In this document: positions 1 to 5,973 of the stretch, piece by piece | How the letters are laid out: each line of letters opens with the position of its first letter | How positions within the stretch are numbered: the stretch's first letter is position 1 | Origin: JBFJVZ01 sp041623895 | Lineage (GTDB): Bacteria; Planctomycetota; Planctomycetia; Pirellulales; Pirellulaceae | Assembly: GCA_041623895.1 (NCBI GenBank) | Contig: JBFJVZ010000335.1 | Coordinates: 1-9,052 of the forward strand | Direction: 5' to 3' | DNA: 9,052 nt | Program-made: the position numbers and the translations under genes | The notes under the pieces: generated by a model | Told to the model about the DNA's origin: nothing | Database searches by the model: none | The model's input: only the letters and a program-made list of their open reading frames with translations

Positions 1-651
1 CGGGACTGGCTCGTCGCTGACGATGTCGCTGATCACGGCACGACCACCGTTGCGCAAGACACGATAGATTTCTCGAAACAATTGTTCCTTTTCGCTGGAA
101 TCAACCAGATTCAACACACAATTACTGACCACCACATCGACCGATCCATCGGCGATCATGGGTGACTCTCTTCGCAGCATTGCTGTATAAGATTCAAAAC
201 GCTGCAAGTTTGCTTCGTCAGCAACCGGATTTTCTCGCAGATACTCGTCAACGACATCGCGATCAATCATCATGTCTTGAATTCGGCCCTTGCGAAATTC
301 AATGTTGTCATAACCGATCTGCGCGGCCACCTCGCTTTGGCTTCGTCGGGCTAACTCCAGCATGGTGTCATTCATATCGACACCAATCACGCGACCCCGC
401 GGCCCGACCACCTGTGAAGCGATGAAACAGATCTTGCCGCCGCCGCTGCCGAGATCCAAAACGATTTCGCCCTCGCGAACATACTTCGACGGATCACCGC
501 AGCCGTAATCCCGATCAATTACTTCCTGCGGGATGACTTCCAGGTAACGACGGTCGTAATCGATGGGACAGCATAGTGCCGGCTCGTGAGCCTCGGCGGC
601 CGCCGAGTAGCGCTGGCGTACAGCGTTTTCAGTATCAAGCGTGTTTGACAT
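1..651 (-). CDS. arsM: ArsM-like SAM-dependent methyltransferase, arsenosugar type (C-terminus cut by window edge)
   Basis: My own translation gives 217 residues, open to the left edge, so the C-terminus is missing. A class I methyltransferase SAM-binding motif, VLDLGSGGGK, lies near residues 64-73, followed by the acidic loop GVDMND at 90-95. Cysteines sit in LCCP (27-28), DYGCGDPS (51) and VSNCVLNLV (178). The last two contexts match the conserved cysteines of ArsM that bind As(III); the third ArsM cysteine would lie beyond the edge. The expected role is stepwise methylation of As(III) with SAM in the cytoplasm. The ATG at 651 has GAGGA three bases upstream, one of the clearer SD sites in the window. 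ArsS ends only 15 bp upstream, so the two are almost certainly co-transcribed and the product likely feeds ArsS. The insert around residues 125-165 is longer than in a minimal methyltransferase fold but looks normal for this subgroup. Family confidence is high; arsenic as substrate is inferred from the cysteines and the neighbour. Confidence 0.88.
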   Translation of the reverse strand, partial: MSNTLDTENAVRQRYSAAAEAHEPALCCPIDYDRRYLEVIPQEVIDRDYGCGDPSKYVREGEIVLDLGSGGGKICFIASQVVGPRGRVIGVDMNDTMLELARRSQSEVAAQIGYDNIEFRKGRIQDMMIDRDVVDEYLRENPVADEANLQRFESYTAMLRRESPMIADGSVDVVVSNCVLNLVDSSEKEQLFREIYRVLRNGGRAVISDIVSDEPVP

Positions 652-666
652 AGTTCCTCAATAATT

Positions 667-1692
667 TCAGGTGGCTTTCAGTGCTGGCACCACGGCGCCC
701 CCACAACTGCTGCCGGCCCCTGCGGTACACCCATAACAGTGATCGGCAACAGAAATCGGCCGCGAAACATAATCATCCAATGAATCGATCGTCCACACCG
801 TTTGTTGATCTCCACCGCCAAGCGGCATCTGCAGCATCTGATTGAAATCGCAATCGTAGATCGTTCCGTCCCAGCCAATGGATAATAGCGAACGGCACAT
901 CACACGCTGGGCCGCGAGTGGATTGAAACTGTCGGCTAACAGCCGCATGTATTCGTCCAACTTGCCCTGTTTGCGCAAGAAACGAGCATACCGTTTGATC
1001 GGAATATTTGTGATCGTCAGCAGATGATCGAACTGGATGCCGAATCGCTCTCCAAGCTCACGTTTGTAATCCGCTTCGAGTTTTGATTGATCGGGCGGCA
1101 GCGCAGGACCCGTAGGATTGAATACCAGATCAAGTCTCAAACCTGTACCGCGTCCGTAGCCGAGTTCATTCAGGATTCGCAAAGCAGCGATGCTGCGGGT
1201 GAACACGCCTTGGCCGCGTTGGCCGTCGACATTGTCCTCCAAATAGCAAGGCAGCGAGGCGACCACGTCGACGCCCTGATCGGCCAAGAACTCTGCCAAC
1301 CACTGATAATCGGGCTCCGTCAGGATGGTCAAATTCGATCGATCGATCACGCGCAGCCCGCGGTCTCGAAAGGCCGTGACCAGGATCCGGAAATTTGGAT
1401 TCATTTCCGGCGCGCCGCCGGTCAAATCGACGGTCTGCAGCCCCCGACAATCGTCCGCCAACTGGATTATCCGGGCCGCGGTTTCGGCATTCATGTTCTC
1501 GCGAGTCTTGGTGGGGCCCGCTTCGACATGACAATGCGTGCACGTCTGATTGCACAATTTTCCCAAGTTGATCTGCAAATCCGTCAAGCTACTGCGGACC
1601 AACGGCCCTCCCTCACGCTGCACACGCTGGGAGAACGGCTCCACGATTCCGGTTGGCAACCCCGCATCAATGATGGGCAAGATTGAGGACAT
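667..1692 (-). CDS. arsS: Arsenosugar biosynthesis radical SAM protein ArsS
   Basis: This is a 341-residue radical SAM enzyme. The [4Fe-4S] motif CxxxCxxC is at C47, C51 and C54 (LCNQTCTHCHVEAGP), followed by DLTGGAPE near 89-96. The segment SLPCYLEDNV...QRGQGVF (about 146-164) is characteristic of ArsS. The C-terminal part has further cysteines at 266, 281, 319, 322 and 330 (MCRSLLSIGWDG, YDCDFNQ, HCYGC, SSCGG), probably for auxiliary cluster binding in the DUF3641-type tail. The family joins a 5'-deoxyadenosyl group to dimethylated arsenic, the entry step to arsenosugars. The frame stays open to an ATG at 1797, but I chose the ATG at 1692: the extra 35 residues look unlike protein, 341 fits the family length, and a promoter-like pair at 1737-1764 would put the transcript start inside the extension. 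No strong SD precedes 1692. The ArsM-like gene follows 15 bp downstream. Confidence 0.93.
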   Translation of the reverse strand: MSSILPIIDAGLPTGIVEPFSQRVQREGGPLVRSSLTDLQINLGKLCNQTCTHCHVEAGPTKTRENMNAETAARIIQLADDCRGLQTVDLTGGAPEMNPNFRILVTAFRDRGLRVIDRSNLTILTEPDYQWLAEFLADQGVDVVASLPCYLEDNVDGQRGQGVFTRSIAALRILNELGYGRGTGLRLDLVFNPTGPALPPDQSKLEADYKRELGERFGIQFDHLLTITNIPIKRYARFLRKQGKLDEYMRLLADSFNPLAAQRVMCRSLLSIGWDGTIYDCDFNQMLQMPLGGGDQQTVWTIDSLDDYVSRPISVADHCYGCTAGAGSSCGGAVVPALKAT

Positions 1693-1736
1693 GCTGACCG
1701 AATGATTGCGAAAATGTGGACGGAAACGTCGGGATG

Positions 1737-1764
1737 ATTGTACAAGATCACCTCCCCTGACCAA
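1737..1764 (-). promoter_or_regulatory. Putative sigma-70-type promoter for arsS
   Basis: On the minus strand TTGGTC (1764-1759) is followed by 16 bases and then TACAAT (1742-1737). The -10 box differs from TATAAT at one position and the -35 box from TTGACA at three. It would start transcription near 1730, about 38 bases before the preferred arsS start codon at 1692. I saw no clear ArsR-type inverted repeat, so arsenite control is not shown. It is a motif match only; planctomycete promoters are poorly defined. Confidence 0.45.
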
Positions 1765-1879
1765 CCATGGCCAAATCGGCGAACAATCCGCCATCAACGG
1801 TTCCCGAACAGGCAGGCTGAGCTATTTTCCGCGCTCACGGATTCGGTCGCTTTCGCAGTTGTTGCTGGAGCTAACTTGA

Positions 1880-2461
1880 CTACGAAGCCGTGACCGCCTG
1901 GCCCTGGCGGGCTTTGACCAGCAGTTCGATCCATTTGCCGACGTAATGTCCGTTGTCGTGGAAGGTTCTGCCGCTGATCAGGTTGCCGTCGACCACACAC
2001 GGCTCGTCCACAAAAATCCCGCCGCAGACTTCCAGGTCGAATTTGCACTTCGGCACCGTCGCCATCCGCCGCCCACGAACGCAGTCAGCGTACGCGGGAA
2101 TCTCTACGCCGTGACAAACGCTGGCCACAGGCTTGTTCGCTGTAAAGAAATGCCTGGTGACGCGGACAAGATCTTGGTCATAGCGGATGTATTCCGGCGC
2201 GCGGCCGCCGCTGAACATGATCCCGGCATAATCCTCGGGATCGATGTCGGCAAAGGCGATGTCCGCTTCAATCGTGTAGCCCTCCCATTCTTTGGTGATC
2301 GTCCAACCGGGTTTCACTTCATGCAGAACCATCTGGTAACGCCGCTTTTCCGGCGCGGCGACGACGGGCTGAAATCCCGCTTCCTGCAGTCGGTAATACG
2401 GATACATCGTGTCCAGCGTTTCGCTGGCATCACCAACGATGATGAGTACTTTGTCTGACAT
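1880..2461 (-). CDS. DJ-1/PfpI family protein
   Basis: This 193-residue protein has the full DJ-1/PfpI fold pattern. The N-terminal strand KVLIIVGDASET carries the conserved acidic residue E14. SGGRAPEYIRYD (84-95) is a PfpI-subfamily signature. The nucleophile elbow is SVCHGVEI, with C116 as nucleophile and H117 beside it. Members include deglycase- or glyoxalase-like enzymes, chaperones and putative peptidases, so the catalytic triad is credible but the substrate is open. No signal peptide is seen, so the protein is probably cytoplasmic. The length is close to the usual 170-200. The ATG at 2461 has a weak purine-rich GAGAG about seven bases upstream. It lies 73 bp after the oxidoreductase gene with no obvious promoter between, so co-transcription is likely. 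About 187 bp separate its stop from arsS, which has its own promoter candidate. A link to arsenic metabolism is therefore not supported beyond proximity. Confidence 0.93.
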   Translation of the reverse strand: MSDKVLIIVGDASETLDTMYPYYRLQEAGFQPVVAAPEKRRYQMVLHEVKPGWTITKEWEGYTIEADIAFADIDPEDYAGIMFSGGRAPEYIRYDQDLVRVTRHFFTANKPVASVCHGVEIPAYADCVRGRRMATVPKCKFDLEVCGGIFVDEPCVVDGNLISGRTFHDNGHYVGKWIELLVKARQGQAVTAS

Positions 2462-2483
2462 TTAGATTCTCTCTTTGAATGTT

Positions 2484-2535
2484 GAACGGACTTCGCTCAG
2501 TGCTTGTTGTGGGATGCGGCAACGGCCGTCCGTTC
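2484..2535. repeat. Inverted repeat at the oxidoreductase/PfpI gene boundary
   Basis: GAACGGAC (2484-2491) and GTCCGTTC (2528-2535) are perfect 8-base complementary arms separated by 36 bases. The right arm touches the oxidoreductase stop codon and the left arm lies just upstream of the PfpI start. A transcript would form a long-looped hairpin there. There is no following T-run, so it does not look like an intrinsic terminator. It may be an operator-like site, an RNA processing site or chance. Confidence 0.35.
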
Positions 2536-3827
2536 TATGCCACTTCAAAGCCATCTCGTTGAGGACGACTTTGCATTGCGGCGGCGTCGTTGTCACCGAC
2601 AATCATTTCCGCGTCGGGATCCCATTTGATCGGACGTCCCAGACGCACCGATATGTTGGCCAGATGACAAGTGGTCACGCTACGATGTTGGCTTTCCAAA
2701 TCGGAAATTGGCTGCTTTCGCGACTCGATGCAGTCGAAAAAGTTGCCCATATGGTTAACGATTGCATCCAGTTTCCCAACTCGCTCGGGCCGATCGAGGT
2801 TATCAAAGTCGTAGACACCAAACGACTCACGAGGCAACGGGGTCTGCGCCAGCTGTTCCACCGGCACACCGGAAATCGAGCCCCGGTTGACGAACATTCG
2901 TCCCTGATCGCCTTCAAACAAGATTCCGTTACGGCCCTCATCGTTGACTTCCATCACGACGCCGTTTTGATAACGAATCGTGGCAGCAAATCGCTGATGC
3001 ACGTTGTAGCCGCCTTGGATATCGGCGGCTTTTCCGCGGCCATCAATTTCTACCGGCAAACTATTGATCGCCCATTGCGCAATGTCGATGTGATGGGCTC
3101 CCCAATCGGTCATCTTGCCGCCGCTGTACTCGTACCACCAGCGAAACGTGTAATGGCCGCGCTCGGGAACATAGGGCACGTCAGGAGTCTGCCCCTGCCA
3201 GAGATTCCAATTGAAGTGGCCTGGTACCGGAGCCGTTTTGAAGGGACCACCCGTCGGATTGGGACTGGTGGCGCAGGTCACCTTGCGAAGCTTTCCTAAG
3301 CGACCGGCGCGAACCATTTCGGCAGCCAGTCGGAAACGGTGATCGCTACGCTGCCAGGTGCCGACTTGGACCACTGAATCTGAACTGCCGACTTCGCGGC
3401 GGAGAACCTTGCCTTCGTCGATCGTCAAAGTCAATGGCTTTTCACAGTAAACGTCTTTACCGGCGCGAGTCGCATCGATCAGCATCTTGGCATGCCAGTG
3501 ATCGGGCGCACCGATAAGTACCACATCGATGTCCTGGCGGGCCAGTAAATCGTGATAGTCCTCGAAAATCGCGGGCGTGCTGCCAAAACTCGCTCGAGCC
3601 TGTTCGCGAACATGCCGGTCAACATCACAAAGCGCGACCACGTCACCGTACTGCCGAGCCTTTTCGGTGATCACGGAACCTTGATAGCGAAGGCCGATGG
3701 TGCCGATGCCCAACCGCTCGACCTTGGCACGCGGCTTGTCAGCCGCGCGAGCCGACAACGGAATCGTCGCAGACGCAGCTCCCGCACCGGAGGCCATCAA
3801 AAAGTATCGACGAGTGACTTGAGTCAT
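2535..3827 (-). CDS. Gfo/Idh/MocA family oxidoreductase with Tat signal
   Basis: This 430-residue protein begins with a Tat signal: TRRYFLM at residues 5-11, a small-residue hydrophobic stretch to about 24, and a likely cleavage after SARA (28). A Rossmann nucleotide-binding motif follows, GIGTIG (40-45), then the family EKP motif at 129-131. The segment YSGGKMTDWGAHHIDIAQWA (235-254) is typical of the family's C-terminal substrate domain and active site. Such proteins are NAD(P)-dependent sugar or polyol oxidoreductases or glycosidase-like enzymes; export with bound cofactor by Tat is common in planctomycetes, where many paralogues act on polysaccharide-derived sugars. The substrate is not predictable. 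The frame runs on to 4043, but I chose the ATG at 3827 because the Tat motif follows directly, the extension overlaps the upstream gene in another frame, and GGAG lies about 13 bases before the ATG. The next gene downstream is the DJ-1/PfpI protein. Confidence 0.94.
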   Translation of the reverse strand: MTQVTRRYFLMASGAGAASATIPLSARAADKPRAKVERLGIGTIGLRYQGSVITEKARQYGDVVALCDVDRHVREQARASFGSTPAIFEDYHDLLARQDIDVVLIGAPDHWHAKMLIDATRAGKDVYCEKPLTLTIDEGKVLRREVGSSDSVVQVGTWQRSDHRFRLAAEMVRAGRLGKLRKVTCATSPNPTGGPFKTAPVPGHFNWNLWQGQTPDVPYVPERGHYTFRWWYEYSGGKMTDWGAHHIDIAQWAINSLPVEIDGRGKAADIQGGYNVHQRFAATIRYQNGVVMEVNDEGRNGILFEGDQGRMFVNRGSISGVPVEQLAQTPLPRESFGVYDFDNLDRPERVGKLDAIVNHMGNFFDCIESRKQPISDLESQHRSVTTCHLANISVRLGRPIKWDPDAEMIVGDNDAAAMQSRPQRDGFEVA

Positions 3828-3861
3828 GACGTTTTTCTCACTCCGAGGAATCAAGTCCTGC

Positions 3862-3871
3862 AGTATATACT
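3862..3871 (-). promoter_or_regulatory. Palindrome AGTATATACT, possible -10 element for the oxidoreductase
   Basis: This perfect 10-base palindrome lies 35 bases upstream of the oxidoreductase ATG. On the minus strand it contains TATACT, one mismatch from the -10 consensus. I found no convincing -35 box at 16-18 bases, so it may be a weak or alternative-sigma promoter, a small operator, or chance. Confidence 0.3.
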
Positions 3872-3903
3872 CCGTGTGCGGTTCCCGCTTCACCCGTGAT
3901 TTC

Positions 3904-3919
3904 CCCGGATACATCCGGG
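3904..3919. repeat. Compact GC-rich hairpin between the AmmeMemoRadiSam and oxidoreductase genes
   Basis: CCCGGAT and ATCCGGG are perfect 7-base arms around two bases. In RNA this would fold as a 6-bp stem with a 4-base loop. It lies 42 bases past the stop of the large gene. No T-run follows on the minus strand, so it is not a standard intrinsic terminator, though it could slow RNA polymerase or protect the upstream mRNA end. Confidence 0.35.
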
Positions 3920-3960
3920 CTGACCAGCGGCCGATTCCGGTTGCGGGCATTCGGAAAAAA

Positions 3961-5973
3961 TCAAAACAGCACGCCGGCATAACCAACGACCCGAGAGCGA
4001 TCTCCCGACACGTCGGCTGACGTTCCATAAGCGATTTGCTCATACACGGCCTGTTTCCCCAATTCTTTCAGGGTCATCAACACCAGTGCGGCTGGGATTT
4101 GCCCACACATGCTGATGTTCTCCGCGGCGCAAACCGACAGCAAACCGACTGGATCGTTCTTTTCCAGCATCGCCAAGGCAAGGCGGTCGCGCCGTCGATT
4201 TTCCTCGTCGTCGGCAAAGTGATTCATGTCGCTGCTGATTACCAACAGCGGTGGACGCTCAAGTCCCTTCAGCCATGACGCCAGCGATTTGGCGGCGTCT
4301 TGCAATTCACTCACACTGCCACCATGCATCGCAACGGCCACGACTTTGGTTGTTGGGTTCAGACGGTACAGAATCGGAAACTGAACTTCGCTACCGTGTT
4401 CACGGCGGTGCGCCGCCGCATCCATTTGCATGCCGGGCACCGCGTCGGCCAGCTGTTGAGCAAGATCAGGAGCCCCCGGCAAACCAGCCGTCGCGGAGAT
4501 TTGAAAAAAGTCATGAGGGGCGACGGCCCAATCCACCCCGTCGGGCGTATGCTTTGGCCCGATGATCACAACCACCTCGGGCAACTCGATGCGACGCCAA
4601 ACATCCGCAGCGATCCGGCCGGAGTAGACAAGCCCAGCATGGGGAACCATCGCCGCCGACACCGTCGTCTTATTGACAGCCGGCAAACCTGCAAACAACT
4701 CATCAACAATGTTTTCACGATCAACGTCGTCGGCTGGATAAAACATGCCTGCCACGCCGGGTGGACGCGCGGTGATTCGGGCTTGCGGTTGCGGTCCCAC
4801 CGAAACCGTCAACTTCGGGTCAAGACAATCGCAGACGAGCGAGTAGACCTCTGTGCCGCCCGATCGAAACGGCTGCAATGACAAGGCCCGTCGCAACAAC
4901 GTTTCGGAATCCGCGTCACGATCAAATGCGACGGCGACGCGGCGCGCATCTCGGGTCACAATCGCGCGGCGGCCGCAATCGGCACCTCGCAAGTCAGCGT
5001 CGCTGTCAAATCCATGTTGGATGGCGCTGGAAAGAACCGCCACACGCACTTGCCAAGTGCCGGCAGGGCCGACCGCGGACAGCGTCTGTGCAGCTGCCTG
5101 CGTCAGCTGAAACAACGTCGATTGCAATGGTACGCCGTCACGCAAGACCAGATGAATCCAACTCAGCGGAGGCTGACTCGCGTCGTACTGGATCTGCAGC
5201 ACGATCCCCAACACCGAAGTGTCAACAACGCCGGTCGCGTAATAAAAAGGCGTTGCGCCGGTCTGAACTGCACTCAAGTTGTAGCGCACCCATTCGGTCA
5301 GTCGGGCAAGCTGCTCCCCATCAATGACGCCGTGCTCCTGACTCGCCTGATCAACTTGCTCCATTAGTGGAGCGGCCAGCGTATCGCCAAAATCGATGCC
5401 ATCAAAGATCTCCACGACTGCCTGATCGCTCCGCCAGGCTCCGGGCGGCAAGCCTGCTTTGCCACAAACGGCGTCCAAAAACTGTCTTGATGTCCAATTT
5501 CTCTCGCGTGCGACCGCGGGTAACAAGAGTCCGGCTCGGTCCCCCATCCGGACACGTAATCCATGCGTGCCCACCTTCACCGCCTGAATCCGATCATCAC
5601 CACTGACGCCGATCGGCCGAGGCGAACCGAGAATCGAAACGGCCAGATTCAAATAGGGCAACTCCGCCTCCGCAATCGGCGCCATCCGCGGGTCATCTTT
5701 GGCGGTTCGCTGGGCCGAGTGCGCCAGCGCATCGGCCATCGGCATCGGCCGGCCTTGCAAACCACAGCAGCCGCGCAGGGTCTCGCCGCGTTTGAGCGTT
5801 ACGTAAACGCCGGCAATTGGACGCGTCGCCAATTCGCCCAACAAGGCGGCCGCGTCAACCGGTTTGTCTTTGACAGCGGCAACAACAAGTTCGCTGGCCG
5901 CCCGGTGGATTCGATCACGGTCGGCTTGGCTGAAACTATCTTCCGTTACGTGATCGCTGGTGGCGGTCGGCAT
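3961..5973 (-). CDS. Possible separate AMMECR1-Memo protein from an internal start within the fusion gene
   Basis: An ATG at 5973 (residue 381 of the fusion) would give a 670-residue protein holding only the AMMECR1, unassigned and Memo regions. It is preceded by a textbook SD, AAAAAGGAG, six bases before the ATG, much stronger than the sites of most genes here. The ATG falls where a free-standing AMMECR1-type protein would begin, with about 12 residues before the first helix. It is in the same frame as the radical SAM part with no stop between, so the region can be read both as fusion and as separate chain. This could be a relic of two genes joined by stop loss, or a working internal start. 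It is an overlapping alternative product, not a separate locus. Confidence 0.45.
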   Translation of the reverse strand: MPTATSDHVTEDSFSQADRDRIHRAASELVVAAVKDKPVDAAALLGELATRPIAGVYVTLKRGETLRGCCGLQGRPMPMADALAHSAQRTAKDDPRMAPIAEAELPYLNLAVSILGSPRPIGVSGDDRIQAVKVGTHGLRVRMGDRAGLLLPAVARERNWTSRQFLDAVCGKAGLPPGAWRSDQAVVEIFDGIDFGDTLAAPLMEQVDQASQEHGVIDGEQLARLTEWVRYNLSAVQTGATPFYYATGVVDTSVLGIVLQIQYDASQPPLSWIHLVLRDGVPLQSTLFQLTQAAAQTLSAVGPAGTWQVRVAVLSSAIQHGFDSDADLRGADCGRRAIVTRDARRVAVAFDRDADSETLLRRALSLQPFRSGGTEVYSLVCDCLDPKLTVSVGPQPQARITARPPGVAGMFYPADDVDRENIVDELFAGLPAVNKTTVSAAMVPHAGLVYSGRIAADVWRRIELPEVVVIIGPKHTPDGVDWAVAPHDFFQISATAGLPGAPDLAQQLADAVPGMQMDAAAHRREHGSEVQFPILYRLNPTTKVVAVAMHGGSVSELQDAAKSLASWLKGLERPPLLVISSDMNHFADDEENRRRDRLALAMLEKNDPVGLLSVCAAENISMCGQIPAALVLMTLKELGKQAVYEQIAYGTSADVSGDRSRVVGYAGVLF

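Noticed and set aside
1087..1686. 199-residue plus-strand open frame opposite arsS
   Set aside because: Antisense shadow of arsS; no protein-like motifs.
1693..1797. 35-residue N-terminal extension of ArsS
   Set aside because: Not like the family N-terminus, and the promoter-like pair lies inside it.
1794..2048. 84-residue minus-strand frame overlapping the end of the PfpI gene
   Set aside because: Arginine-rich out-of-frame shadow without motifs.
2475..3299. 274-residue open frame on the plus strand opposite the oxidoreductase
   Set aside because: Shadow of a confidently assigned gene; no family features and no SD.
3955..3960. Run of six T on the minus strand directly after the fusion gene stop, as an intrinsic terminator
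   Set aside because: No stable GC-rich stem precedes it; the real hairpin at 3904-3919 comes after the T-run, in the wrong order.
3828..4043. 72-residue N-terminal extension of the oxidoreductase frame
   Set aside because: It would bury the Tat motif inside the protein and overlaps the 3' end of the AmmeMemoRadiSam gene in another frame; the ATG at 3827 fits far better.
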